In this document: piece after piece, positions 8,915-17,852 of the stretch
How the letters are laid out: every line of letters starts with the position of its first letter
Numbering within the stretch: the first letter of the stretch is position 1
Assembly (NCBI GenBank): GCA_030840445.1
Contig: JAVEEN010000152.1
Span: 1-45,487, forward strand
DNA length: 45,487 nt
Source: Pseudonocardiales bacterium
Lineage (GTDB): Bacteria; Actinomycetota; Actinomycetes; Mycobacteriales; Jatrophihabitantaceae
Direction: 5' to 3'
Made by a program: the position numbers and the translations under genes
Notes under the pieces: model-generated
Seen by the model: only the letters and a program-made list of their open reading frames with translations
The model's database searches: none
Told to the model about the DNA's origin: nothing

Positions 8915-9949
8915 CTAGCCTTTTGCCTGCTTGGCGAAGCTATCATCGGCCCACTGGTTGACCGGGGTGGTCTCCTTCAGAGCCCCTGCTGCCTTGTACA
9001 GGTTTTGCTGCTCGTCGAGCAGGGTCGGATCGAGAACGGTTCCGTTCGGGTATGCACCGGCCGTCCGCAGGTTGTCGAACAGCGTCGCGGTCCGCGCCTT
9101 GTCCGCGGCCGGATCGATGGCCAGCGCCTCGGTCACCACGGCGTCCTTGTTGGCCGGATCGTTGAACCAGCTGAAGGAGTCCAGCAGGGCCTTGTTGAAG
9201 GCAACCGCGAGCGCGGAGTTCTTGGAGAGCCAGTCCGGAGTGGCGAACACGTTGTCGTCGTAGAGGTTCGAGGCTTCCTTCGTGTAGTCGAAGAGGGTCT
9301 TGAATCCCTTCGGCCCGAGTTGCTGCTCGGCCGAGTGGCTGAGCATCGTCGCATCCACCCGCCCGGCCACTAACGCAGGCAGGCGCGAACTCTGGCCGCC
9401 GACGGCGATGATGTCGACGTCCTTGGGGGTCAGGCCGGCTTTCTGTACGACCATCAGTGCCTGTGCATAGTTGACGCCCGTGGTGTCCTGCACACCGATC
9501 TTTTTGCCCTTGAGATCAGCAAGGCTGTTGATGCCGGGCTTGGCCAGGAAGACATAGTCCTGGCGGGGCTGAGCCAGTGCGAAGTCCTTCATCTTGATTC
9601 CGGACTGAACGGCTGCGACACCACCGGTGACGGCCTCTGAATAGGCATCGATGTTGCCGTTCGTGAGCTGGGTGATCGCGATGTTCGTGCTGCTGGCGTT
9701 CCACTTGACGGAAGCGTTGACACCCTGCGCCTTGAGCTCGTTGACGGCGTGCACCTCGACCACCTTGTTGGCGTTCGCCGTACTCTGCAGCATGAGCGTG
9801 AAGCGCGAGCCTTTGAGCCCAGTGCTTCCGGAATCCTTCTTGTTGCTGCTGCTCGAGCATGCGGTGAGCGTCACCGCGATCACCAGCGAAGCTGCGGTCA
9901 CAGCAAGCTTGGACGCGGGACCTGAGCGGCTCGGCGTGGACATCGGCAC
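8915..9949 (-). CDS. ABC transporter substrate-binding lipoprotein, NMT1/SsuA-like
   Basis: This secreted lipoprotein of up to 344 aa captures substrate for the adjoining permease. The signal peptide ends in lipobox LTAC with Cys31 as the lipid anchor, followed by a Ser/Asn/Lys linker. The mature part is a periplasmic-binding fold of the NMT1/SsuA/TauA family, with LADLKGKKIGVQDTTGVNYAQAL, the hinge motif of these proteins, near residues 142-165, and LVAGRVDATMLSHS near 192. The start may be the GTG at 9947-9949 (GGAG five bases upstream) or the ATG two codons on. The family takes up sulfonates, nitrate, pyrimidine or thiamine precursors and other small organics; substrate unknown here. Confidence 0.9.
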   Translation of the reverse strand: MPMSTPSRSGPASKLAVTAASLVIAVTLTACSSSSNKKDSGSTGLKGSRFTLMLQSTANANKVVEVHAVNELKAQGVNASVKWNASSTNIAITQLTNGNIDAYSEAVTGGVAAVQSGIKMKDFALAQPRQDYVFLAKPGINSLADLKGKKIGVQDTTGVNYAQALMVVQKAGLTPKDVDIIAVGGQSSRLPALVAGRVDATMLSHSAEQQLGPKGFKTLFDYTKEASNLYDDNVFATPDWLSKNSALAVAFNKALLDSFSWFNDPANKDAVVTEALAIDPAADKARTATLFDNLRTAGAYPNGTVLDPTLLDEQQNLYKAAGALKETTPVNQWADDSFAKQAKG

Positions 9950-10070
9950 TTCTTCTCCTAGGGTGCTGTGCGTGGAATTAGCATGTGGACAGATTGACTC
10001 GATTGGTGCGAGCCGCGGCTCGGCAGACTCGCGCCCGGTTCATCGAAATGCCGATGTCGAACTATCGGGG

Positions 10071-10940
10071 CTACCAGCGGCCGATGTCTTCGCCCTGGGT
10101 CCACGGGAAGACCCAGCGGCGGACGAGCTCCAGGACCGCCGCGGCGATGACGCCGACGAGCGATGCGGTGCAGACCGCGGCAAGCAGGTAGGCAGTCTTG
10201 AAGGCATTGCCATAGTTGGTGATCAATCCACCGAGGCCGGTCACGCTGATCTCCATCTGGGCGATCACCATGCCGATCAGGGCCTTGCCGAGGGCAATTC
10301 GAAAGCCGGCGAAGATGTTGGGAACCGCATTCGGGATGGCCACACCGGTGACGACCCGCCATCGGCTCAGTTTGTAGACCCGTCCGACGTCGATCAGCGA
10401 CGCCGGTGTCTCCTTCACGCCGGTGGCGGTGTTGATGATGATCGACCACACCGCGAGCATGAAGGTGACGGTGACCCGGGCTTCGAAGCCAACTCCGAAC
10501 CAGATCACCACCAGCGGGACCAACGCGATCAGCGGGGTTGCTTGGAAGAAGTTCACATACGGGTTGAGCACTCGCTCGACGATCGGGCTGCGTCCCATCA
10601 GGACGCCGATCGCGATGCCCACCACCGCCGCGAGCGCATATCCAGTTGCCAGATCGCCCATGGCCGTCGCAAAGGCAGGTCCCAGCTGACCGGTCTTGAG
10701 CAGATCCCAGAATGCCTTAGCCACATTGATCGGAGTGGCGAGCAGGATGGGGTCGACGTGACCGCCGACCACCTGCCAGATACCGAGGAAGACGATGACA
10801 GACAGCAGCGGCAGCAGGACGCCGAGACGGCGTACCCGGTCCCACACAGTCGAGGTGCTGCTCGTCTCCCAGGCCCGCGTCTCGTCAGGGATTGGTTCGG
10901 CCGCAGGCGTAGCGGATTTGTCGATCGTGGGATGTGCCAT
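10071..10940 (-). CDS. ABC transporter permease, SsuC/TauC type
   Basis: This 289-aa inner-membrane subunit has a cytoplasmic N-terminus of about 40 residues followed by six predicted helices. The EAA-like coupling loop is in the segment VGRVYKLSRWRVVTGVAIPNAVPNIFAGFRIALG, and IAQMEISVTGLGGLITNYG is the usual SsuC/TauC signature. It is the first gene of the permease, binding protein, ATPase, MFS operon. The ATG has an AGGAG box, but 12 bases away, which is long. The 121-bp gap to the binding-protein gene is wide for an operon and may hold a second promoter or an mRNA-processing site. Function as a small-organic-ion importer is inferred from the family. Confidence 0.9.
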   Translation of the reverse strand: MAHPTIDKSATPAAEPIPDETRAWETSSTSTVWDRVRRLGVLLPLLSVIVFLGIWQVVGGHVDPILLATPINVAKAFWDLLKTGQLGPAFATAMGDLATGYALAAVVGIAIGVLMGRSPIVERVLNPYVNFFQATPLIALVPLVVIWFGVGFEARVTVTFMLAVWSIIINTATGVKETPASLIDVGRVYKLSRWRVVTGVAIPNAVPNIFAGFRIALGKALIGMVIAQMEISVTGLGGLITNYGNAFKTAYLLAAVCTASLVGVIAAAVLELVRRWVFPWTQGEDIGRW

Positions 10941-11267
10941 GCGGAAAATCGGCTCCTCTCAGCTCGGCTCGTGCATCGGCCGTTGTCGTAATCATCGGAT
11001 AATGAATCCAGTTTGGCAAGACCTGCTCACCAACTCGCAGGCTGCGCCGCTCATATTTTCACCCGCGAAACAATCATGTAACTGATCCCCCGGTGTGGCG
11101 CTGCGGCTTTGCTAAGGATTCATCGCCAGTGCAGCATCCACCCGGTGCTAGCCCGGACTCGCGTCGCGGGTGGCCCGGTTCGCCAAGACTGCATTTTGGA
11201 TGCGATTATGTTCGGTAGGCGTCGAGCCGGGCAGCACAAGAGCGCCGTCACCGAAACAGGAGTCCAC
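10941..11267. promoter_or_regulatory. Divergent intergenic region between the ABC importer and fbiC
   Basis: These 327 bases separate the divergent importer operon and fbiC and so must hold both promoters. The stretch around 10990-11070 is less GC-rich than the surroundings (TAATCATCGGATAATGAATCC and similar), a likely promoter location, but I cannot place boxes with confidence. A CTGAGAGGAG string sits just before the permease. I checked for a thiamine riboswitch and found no matching second conserved half. The fbiC frame is open back to 11109, but that part looks non-coding. Confidence 0.4.
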
Positions 11268-13844
11268 ATGACTGAGCACGATGGCCACTCATCCGATCGT
11301 CCGGCAACTGATCCCGGCGGCGTATCGGGAAGCACGCACGCCATGCGGAGGGCCCTGGCACGGGCGGCGAGCGGGAAGTCGCTCAGCCGTGACGAGCTGA
11401 TCGTCCTGATCCAGGCCCGCGATGACGACCTCGACGCGCTGTGTCGGCATGCCGGGCGAATCCGCGATCAGGGTCTGCTCGAGCTGGGCCGGCCGGCAAC
11501 TATCACCTATAGCCCGAAGGTCTTCATCCCGTTGACCCGGCTGTGCCGGGATCGTTGCCACTACTGCACGTTCGCCACGGTGCCCGGCCGGCTGTCCGAA
11601 CCCTACCTAAGTATCAGCGAGGTAGTCGAGATCGCCAGGCAAGGCGCTGCACTGGGCTGCAAGGAAGCTCTGTTCACCTTGGGTGACCGCCCGGAGGACC
11701 GCTGGCCCCAGGCCAAGCAGTGGCTGGACCAGGCGGGCTACGACGACACGTTGTCCTATGTGCGCGCCTGTGCCGTCGCTGTGTTGGAGGAAACCGGGCT
11801 GCTGCCACACCTCAATCCCGGGGTCATGAGCTGGAGTGAACTGCAGCGACTCAAGCCGGTTGCCGCGTCGATGGGGATGATGCTCGAGACGACGGCCGAG
11901 ATTCCGGCACATAGCGGCAGCCCGGACAAGGTCCCCGCGGTTCGGCTGCGAGTACTGGAGGACGCCGGCCGGCATGCCATCCCGTTCACCACCGGCTTGC
12001 TGGTCGGCATCGGTGAGAGCCCCGGCGACCGAGTGGACACGATCAACGAGATCCGTGCCAGCCATCGCAGGCACGGCCACATTCAAGAGGTTATCGTCCA
12101 GAACTTCCGCGCCAAGACCGACACTGCCATGCGCGCTACCCCTGATGCAGACCTGTCGGAATTCCTGGCGACCGTCGCGGTGACCCGCATCGTGCTCGGC
12201 TCGCGGATGCGCATCCAGGCGCCGCCCAACCTGGTCGACATCGCTGAGACGGGATTGCTGATCGGTGCGGGTATCGACGACTGGGGTGGCGTGTCACCGT
12301 TGACGCCGGACCACGTCAACCCTGAGCGGCCCTGGCCGGATCTCGGGGTGCTCGCCGACGCGAGCCGGGCGGCGGGCTTCACGCTCAGACCTCGGCTGAC
12401 CGTCTACCCGCCGTACCTCGGCGAGCCGTGGCTTGATCCTCGAATATTCCCGCACGTCAGCGCATTGGCCGACGAGGACGGTCTAGCAGCCGACGTCCTA
12501 CCCGCCGGCATCGCCTGGCAGGAGGTCGACGACGCGTTGACCGATACTGGTAGAACCGACCTGCACCGAAGTATCGACACCGAGGGACGACGGCAGCGCG
12601 CCCGCGGGGACATGGATGAGGTGTACGGGGACTGGACCGCCATCAAGGACAGCATTCCGGCACCGATTGCCCGGTTGGACAGCGACGTGCTGCAGGCGTT
12701 ACGAGTCGCATCCTCTGATCCCACAAAACTTACGGACGCCCAATCACTCGATCTGATGATCGCCGAAGGCCCGGCACTCGAGGCGCTGTGCCGGCTCGCC
12801 GACGAGGTGCGGCGGGATGTCGTCGGCAATGATGTCACCTTCGTCGTCAACCGGAACATCAACTTCACCAACGTGTGCTACACCGGCTGTCGGTTCTGCG
12901 CGTTCGCTCAGCGCCGCACCGACGAGGACGCGTATTCGCTGTCTCTAGACGAGGTCGCTCATCGCGCCCGTGAGGCCTGGGACGTCGGGGCTACTGAGAT
13001 ATGCATGCAGGGGGGTATAGATCCGAGGTTGTCCGGTGAGGACTATCTCGAACTGGTGCGCGCGGTGAAGCGGGGCGCACCCCAGATCCACCTGCATGCC
13101 TTCAGTCCGATGGAAGTCGTCAACGCCGCCGCGCGATCAGCCCTGTCGATCGAGGAATTCCTCATCGCGGCCCGGGAGGCCGGTGTCGACTCGCTGCCCG
13201 GCACTGCAGCCGAGATCTTGGACGACGAGGTTCGCTGGGTATTGACCAAGGGAAAATTGCCCACCGCACAGTGGATCGAGGTGGTCACGACCGCACACCG
13301 CGTGGGCATTCCGACGACCAGCACGATGATGTACGGCCATGTGGACCAGCCGGAACACTGGGTTGCCCATCTGCGGTTGCTGGCCCGGTTGCAGTCAGAA
13401 TCCGGTGGCTTCACCGAGTTCGTGCCACTGCCTTTCGTCCACACCAGCGCGCCGCTCTATCTGGCTGGGGTCGCCCGGCCAGGCCCGACTGTTCGGGACA
13501 ACCGCGCGGTGCATGCGATGGCCCGGCTGATCCTGCACGGCCAGATCGACCACATCCAATGCTCCTGGGTCAAACTCGGTGTAGACCAATGCCACACCGT
13601 GCTCACCGGCGGCGTCGATGATCTCGGCGGCACCCTGATGGAGGAGACGATCAGCCGGATGGCCGGCTCGCAGCATGGCTCACGCAAGTCCGTCGAGGAT
13701 CTCGAGGCCATGGTGCGAGCGGTGGGCCGGACCCCACGGCAACGATCCACGACGTACGGAGTTGTGCCTGACGAGCGCCTGGCCGCCGCCCGGCGCGAGG
13801 AGAACAGTCACCACTCGCTGACACTGCTGCCCGTTCTGCGATAG
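11268..13844 (+). CDS. fbiC: Bifunctional FO synthase (CofG-CofH fusion)
   Basis: This 858-aa fused radical-SAM enzyme makes FO, the deazaflavin core of coenzyme F420, from 5-amino-6-ribitylaminouracil and tyrosine. The N-terminal CofG-like half has the 4Fe-4S motif CRDRCHYC (Cys93, Cys97, Cys100). The C-terminal CofH-like half has CYTGCRFC (Cys537, Cys541, Cys544). Length equals mycobacterial FbiC (about 856 aa). The ATG at 11268 follows an AACAGGAG box; the frame runs further upstream without coding character. It converges on the membrane-protein pair with only 15 nt between stops. Tyrosine, one substrate, is what the HPD/FAH operon 8 kb away destroys. Confidence 0.96.
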   Translation: MTEHDGHSSDRPATDPGGVSGSTHAMRRALARAASGKSLSRDELIVLIQARDDDLDALCRHAGRIRDQGLLELGRPATITYSPKVFIPLTRLCRDRCHYCTFATVPGRLSEPYLSISEVVEIARQGAALGCKEALFTLGDRPEDRWPQAKQWLDQAGYDDTLSYVRACAVAVLEETGLLPHLNPGVMSWSELQRLKPVAASMGMMLETTAEIPAHSGSPDKVPAVRLRVLEDAGRHAIPFTTGLLVGIGESPGDRVDTINEIRASHRRHGHIQEVIVQNFRAKTDTAMRATPDADLSEFLATVAVTRIVLGSRMRIQAPPNLVDIAETGLLIGAGIDDWGGVSPLTPDHVNPERPWPDLGVLADASRAAGFTLRPRLTVYPPYLGEPWLDPRIFPHVSALADEDGLAADVLPAGIAWQEVDDALTDTGRTDLHRSIDTEGRRQRARGDMDEVYGDWTAIKDSIPAPIARLDSDVLQALRVASSDPTKLTDAQSLDLMIAEGPALEALCRLADEVRRDVVGNDVTFVVNRNINFTNVCYTGCRFCAFAQRRTDEDAYSLSLDEVAHRAREAWDVGATEICMQGGIDPRLSGEDYLELVRAVKRGAPQIHLHAFSPMEVVNAAARSALSIEEFLIAAREAGVDSLPGTAAEILDDEVRWVLTKGKLPTAQWIEVVTTAHRVGIPTTSTMMYGHVDQPEHWVAHLRLLARLQSESGGFTEFVPLPFVHTSAPLYLAGVARPGPTVRDNRAVHAMARLILHGQIDHIQCSWVKLGVDQCHTVLTGGVDDLGGTLMEETISRMAGSQHGSRKSVEDLEAMVRAVGRTPRQRSTTYGVVPDERLAAARREENSHHSLTLLPVLR

Positions 13845-13859
13845 GGCGCAGGGCCTCGC

Positions 13860-15497
13860 TCAGCCTGCCTTGGAATGCGTGGCAGTCCGGCACCCGGCAC
13901 CTGACTGGCCCAGTCCCAGACCCGGATTGAAGTGGCTCACCAATTCATAGCTGCCGGGGTGGGCAATGGCGATGTGCACGAACCCGCCGACATCAGTGAT
14001 GCAGGTGTCGGCCGGAAGCAATGTAGGCATTGACAGCAGGGTGAGGTAGGGAGACCAGCGCAACCGAAGGGTGACCGCGCCGGGTTTCTGGGTCTGCAGG
14101 TCGATTGCAGTGTCGTGCACGGCGGTCACTCGCGCACCGACTGCCAACGGAGTCGCGTCAGTCACCCGGTACAGCCGCCAGTCAGAGTTCGACCAGCTCA
14201 GGGTGAGGTAGGTGGGATGCTCAGCGACGATCATCGCCTCGGCTTTGGACGCATAGTCCAAAGCCGTGTTCGGCACCGCGACCCAGCCGACCGCGAGGTC
14301 GTGCAGCCAGGCGTGATAACTGTCGGGCGTGAGGGCGCCGGGCTGGTAGAAGACGGCATTGTTTGAACGATCGGCCTGGCGATCCCACCCGCGTGCCAAG
14401 GACATCGACGCCAGGTAGACCGATGGCCAGTGATTGCTCGTGTCCAGCGCCTCCAGTCGCTGACCTATGGACGACTGGGGGTCCTGTGCGCGCTCGAGCG
14501 ACAGTTGTTGGATCAGAGGTTGGTAGAAGGTCGCACGCGAGGACTCCGAGCCACCCGAGTGCAACTGGCCGACCAGGTCCGAAGCCGGCCATAGGGTCAT
14601 CAACGCGACGACGATAACCAGCACCCGCCGCGAGACGGCCGCGCTCGCAACGAATGCGGGTACGGCCGCCACCCAAGCGAAGCGCGTGATGTTCTCTCCC
14701 ACCGCTCCCGGAAAGAGGAGAAAGACCGGCATTGCGGCGACGGAGAGGAAGGCAGTCACCCTAATCCCCGGTTGGCGCGCCAGCGCCCCTACAACGATTC
14801 CGCAGAGGGCTGCAGGAATAGCCTGAGTTGCCGAGAAGGGCATGATGCCGGTGCCTGGAAAGAGCACCGTCATGAGTCCGGCGGTGCCCACCAGCGCCAC
14901 CGCGCTCGCAATGGCCGAGCGTCGTCGTTTCGGGTCCGACACCGCGATCGCGACCATGGCGATGCCGAGGAAGAGACCGGCCAAGGGGCTGGCCGCGAAG
15001 GTGCCCACCGACAACGCCATTGTGGTCAGCAGGGCTGGGCGCCGAATGGCCAGCAGTGCAAGCACGCCGACCGCCACTCCCGCAGCGAAGGTGACGCGTC
15101 CGTTGAGGACATCAGCGGCCGAGGTGGCGGCACAGGCAATCACCGTGGCTCGCGGCCGCAGCGAATCTCGAGCCAGCGTTCGGACACCTGCCACCGTGAC
15201 GACCGCGGCCAGCACAGCCGTCGCCCGGACACCGATCAGCGCCATCGACGACGGCGTCAACAGGCTGTAGTTCGGCAACAACATTCCGCCGAACCAACCC
15301 GTCCACCACGACGACACACCTTGCGTCCGGACGACATTTGCACGAGCCACCTGCGCCGCCAGATCCGGCGAAAGTGGCGCCCATCGCAGGTACATCCCGA
15401 TCAGACTCAGCGATACGACGGCTCCGACCGTACGGTTCAGCAGCGACGGCGGTAGCTCCGTGCGCAACGTCTGAGGTGGCCGCCAACAGTTGGTCAT
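13860..15497 (-). CDS. Multi-pass membrane protein with extracytoplasmic C-terminal domain (paralog 2)
   Basis: This 545-aa protein is not assignable to a characterised enzyme. After a short cytoplasmic start it has about 10 hydrophobic segments to roughly residue 315, then an extracytoplasmic domain of about 230 residues. The first external loop holds GWFGGMLLPNYSLLTP. The soluble domain holds ARGWDRQADRSNNAVFYQ, DLAVGWVAVPN and SDWRLYRV, then a beta-rich tail. The same landmarks occur in the next gene, so the two are paralogs. The topology resembles GT-C glycosyltransferases or polymer-handling envelope proteins, but the first loop reads RANVV and lacks an obvious catalytic Asp pair. Its ATG overlaps the upstream stop by 4 nt (ATGA). 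An envelope glycan role is inference. Confidence 0.75.
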   Translation of the reverse strand: MTNCWRPPQTLRTELPPSLLNRTVGAVVSLSLIGMYLRWAPLSPDLAAQVARANVVRTQGVSSWWTGWFGGMLLPNYSLLTPSSMALIGVRATAVLAAVVTVAGVRTLARDSLRPRATVIACAATSAADVLNGRVTFAAGVAVGVLALLAIRRPALLTTMALSVGTFAASPLAGLFLGIAMVAIAVSDPKRRRSAIASAVALVGTAGLMTVLFPGTGIMPFSATQAIPAALCGIVVGALARQPGIRVTAFLSVAAMPVFLLFPGAVGENITRFAWVAAVPAFVASAAVSRRVLVIVVALMTLWPASDLVGQLHSGGSESSRATFYQPLIQQLSLERAQDPQSSIGQRLEALDTSNHWPSVYLASMSLARGWDRQADRSNNAVFYQPGALTPDSYHAWLHDLAVGWVAVPNTALDYASKAEAMIVAEHPTYLTLSWSNSDWRLYRVTDATPLAVGARVTAVHDTAIDLQTQKPGAVTLRLRWSPYLTLLSMPTLLPADTCITDVGGFVHIAIAHPGSYELVSHFNPGLGLGQSGAGCRTATHSKAG

Positions 15498-17251
15498 CGG
15501 CCGGCTCCCAAGGCCGACAGCAGGCCCGAGAACGAGAATGCTCCCGAGATGCTGTAAACGCCTGGTCGATCTACCGTAAGAGCGACCTGGAGTGCACCTC
15601 GACGGCTCAGCTGCGCCTTTGCCGGCTGACCGTCGACCGGAGCGACCCGGAGATAGGGAGACGATCTGATGCGCAACGCCACCGTTGCCGATTTCGGCAC
15701 GTTGACAAGCAGTGCCGCCGGCGAGGACGAGACCACGGTGGCTGGCGCGGAGACAATCGGTTGGGCGTCACGCACCGAGTACAGCGTCCAATGCCTGTCG
15801 TGCCAGGTCTCGGTCAGGTAAGGCAGGCCCGAGGCGATCAGCGCTGCTTCCGCACGATTGTGGGCGTTGAGATCATCCGGAACCGCCACCCACGCGACAG
15901 CCAGCTCGTCCAACCACAACCGATAGCTCATTGGCGTGAGGGGCCTACCACCGTAGAAGAGCGGGTTGGCGCTGACGTCCGCCTGCAGGTCCCAACCACG
16001 TGCCAGGTTGGCATACCGCGAGACCTCGGCGGAGGAACGATGGGTGGGCGTATCCAACGCCTCCACGCGGTAGCTGGCCAGGCCCGCCTGACGTGAAAGG
16101 GCCGCACGCAAGGAGCCGTAGTACCCAGACCGCGCCGATGCCTGAGTGGCCGCCTGCACGTCGATAGCCGTCAACCCAGCTGCGTAGACCACCGCGGGAG
16201 CCACAGCAAGGCAGACGAACCGTCGAGGTGAGGACGAAAATGCCCAGACGACCGGTGGGGCAACGAACAGGGCATATCGGCTGAGATTGCCGCCGAGACC
16301 GATGGGAAGGAAGTAACAGCCGACACAAAGCACGGTCGCAATCAGCAGTCCGATCCGGACATGTCGGGGAAGGCGTACCAGCTGAAGGACCAGCAGCGCG
16401 ACGAACACCTTCACGGCGGTGATGCGGTCGAACGGTGTCGGTCCAGGAACCCCGAAGATGGCGGCGAGGAGGAGCAATGCGAACCCGGACATCAAGGTTT
16501 GCCGCCAAACAGCCGTGCGCCAGGCTGTGCCTGTGAAAAGCAGCCCGGAAGTGGCCAGCAACACAAATGCGCCGGCCAACGGCGAGGCTAATACTGCGAT
16601 TACGTTGAAGGTGCCAGCCGCCCAGTCGAGCCCCCGGCGCAAGAACATGATCCCCGCCAGCGCAAAGGCCGCCCCCAGGCAGAACGCCACCCGCCCGGAC
16701 CACAAATTCGCCAGAGCCGTAAGGGCAACCAGCGACGTCGCCGACAGCTGGTAGCGAAACCCGGCGAGCAGCTGTCCAGTAAGAAAGACAACGGCGAGGA
16801 CGGCGCAAGCCGCTATCACCGGCGCCCCGGTTAGGTGGCTGATCCACGGCGTGATCACCGAATACCGGCCCGGTGTCGAGCCGCCGAACCAGCTGAACCA
16901 GTAGGTCGGACCGACGCCGCGGTCCACTGCGTCAGCCCGCACCGTTGCAGCCTGCAGATCCGATACCGGCAGCCGGAGCAACAGGAACAGACCGGTGCCG
17001 AGTGCGGTGACGACCAGGGGCGCACGAATCGGCCGACCTGGAGACTCGCTGTGCACCTCAACCACGGTGGGCGCCGAGCGCAGAGCCGCAGGGTGCATGG
17101 TATTAAGCATAAACAGCAGCACGGAGGAACCGACAGGCAGACGCCGAGCTTCTAATGGGCGTCGGTCCGACGTCGGGGCCTGACCTTCGCGCACCTTGGT
17201 GGGCAGGCGCAAATGCGCGCGATCTGCCGTTATGTCAGCCACTCGGACCAC
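15494..17251 (-). CDS. Multi-pass membrane protein with extracytoplasmic C-terminal domain (paralog 1)
   Basis: This protein of up to 585 aa is of unknown function and paralogous to the gene it overlaps. Hydrophobic segments run from about residue 80 to 355, followed by an external domain. The first loop reads RADAVDRGVGPTYWFSWFGG, so it keeps Asp residues that the partner lacks. The C-terminal part has NLARGWDLQADVSANPLFYG, ELAVAWVAVPDD and HWTLYSVRDAQP, in the same order as the partner. The start is uncertain: a GTG at 17249-17251, or in-frame ATGs at 17108-17110 and 17096-17098, none with a clear ribosome binding site; the first 75 residues are not membrane-like. A division of labour between the two copies is plausible. 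Confidence 0.75.
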   Translation of the reverse strand: MVRVADITADRAHLRLPTKVREGQAPTSDRRPLEARRLPVGSSVLLFMLNTMHPAALRSAPTVVEVHSESPGRPIRAPLVVTALGTGLFLLLRLPVSDLQAATVRADAVDRGVGPTYWFSWFGGSTPGRYSVITPWISHLTGAPVIAACAVLAVVFLTGQLLAGFRYQLSATSLVALTALANLWSGRVAFCLGAAFALAGIMFLRRGLDWAAGTFNVIAVLASPLAGAFVLLATSGLLFTGTAWRTAVWRQTLMSGFALLLLAAIFGVPGPTPFDRITAVKVFVALLVLQLVRLPRHVRIGLLIATVLCVGCYFLPIGLGGNLSRYALFVAPPVVWAFSSSPRRFVCLAVAPAVVYAAGLTAIDVQAATQASARSGYYGSLRAALSRQAGLASYRVEALDTPTHRSSAEVSRYANLARGWDLQADVSANPLFYGGRPLTPMSYRLWLDELAVAWVAVPDDLNAHNRAEAALIASGLPYLTETWHDRHWTLYSVRDAQPIVSAPATVVSSSPAALLVNVPKSATVALRIRSSPYLRVAPVDGQPAKAQLSRRGALQVALTVDRPGVYSISGAFSFSGLLSALGAGR

Positions 17252-17342
17252 CTGCCGCGCCGTCGGCAGCCAAGGCCCAGAGCACCAGGCGTCCGATCAC
17301 CACCGCCGTCGCACCCAGAGCGTCGAACCTGTGGACCATCAT
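17235..17342 (-). CDS. Possible 35-aa small protein upstream of the membrane pair
   Basis: This short open frame starts with two tandem ATGs and ends inside the first codons of the longest version of the next membrane gene. Its middle (FDALGATAVVIGRLVLWAL) is hydrophobic enough for one membrane helix. No ribosome binding site is evident. It could be a translated leader coupled to the downstream gene or chance; evidence is thin. Confidence 0.2.
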   Translation of the reverse strand: MMVHRFDALGATAVVIGRLVLWALAADGAAGGPSG

Positions 17343-17501
17343 GGTTGCTGACGATCAGGCCTGCGGCACCCGCCGCCACACACCGGCGGGCATCATCCGG
17401 CGCGCAGAATCCCCTTGATCAAGATCGGCAGGCAAGCGGCTACCCCGGAGCAGGCCTACGTCGGGCTCCCTCAAGCCGAGCCCGTCGATTGCTGCCGAGC
17501 T
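17252..17501. other. Gap upstream of the membrane protein pair
   Basis: Apart from the possible 35-aa frame, this 250-bp stretch has no gene I can support. It must contain the promoter for the two membrane proteins. The plus-strand open frames crossing it read as low-complexity Arg/Pro-rich sequence and look non-coding. No clear promoter boxes or terminator were found. Confidence 0.4.
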
Positions 17502-17702
17502 TCAGGGCAGCCAAGCCGGCATGGAGTCCAGGAAGCCGAGGCGCTGCCGAGCCAGGCGCTCCAACATCTCTGGCATAGCTGTCGTCGGCACTCCGCTCAG
17601 ATGGTCACGGCATTGGGAAACGACTTCGGCTATGACCACCTCGGGTAGTTGGGATGAGAACTCCTCACACAGCCGCTCGACCACATCAGCCTTCTCTGGC
17701 AT
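17502..17702 (-). CDS. Small helical protein, three-helix-bundle dimerisation type
   Basis: This 66-aa soluble, probably all-helical protein is counted from the ATG at 17700-17702; a GTG three codons upstream at 17709-17711 is an alternative start. The pattern VERLCEEFSSQLPEVVIAEVV, then CRDHL, then PEMLERLARQRLGFLD resembles the short actinobacterial three-helix-bundle dimerisation proteins often seen beside phosphatase or arsenic-resistance genes. The helices are amphipathic with regularly spaced Leu and Val. A GAGG-like box lies upstream. It stands alone between the membrane pair and the hydrolase at 17853, on the same strand as both but separated by gaps of 150 bp or more, so operon membership is doubtful. 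Function unknown. Confidence 0.5.
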   Translation of the reverse strand: MPEKADVVERLCEEFSSQLPEVVIAEVVSQCRDHLSGVPTTAMPEMLERLARQRLGFLDSMPAWLP

Positions 17703-17852
17703 GACACTCACCCGCCTCGCTGCAAGGCAGACTAGGGCAAGCCTGTGTGGCTGATGTCAAATTCTGGACCCGCGATCGCGATGTTTGCCGGCCTGCCCGC
17801 TACGGTCGGAGCGCCGATCGGCCCCGTGCGAGGTCACACCAGGCCACTCAGC

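Noticed and set aside
10941-10990. CTGAGA string suggesting a thiamine riboswitch before the importer
   Set aside because: The second conserved half of the TPP aptamer is not present between this string and the start codon; the string overlaps the ribosome binding site.
9651-10991. 446-codon plus-strand open frame across the ABC importer
   Set aside because: It is antisense to the permease and binding-protein genes; high-GC DNA often leaves such shadow frames open. The composition is Asp/Arg/His-rich and shows no domain.
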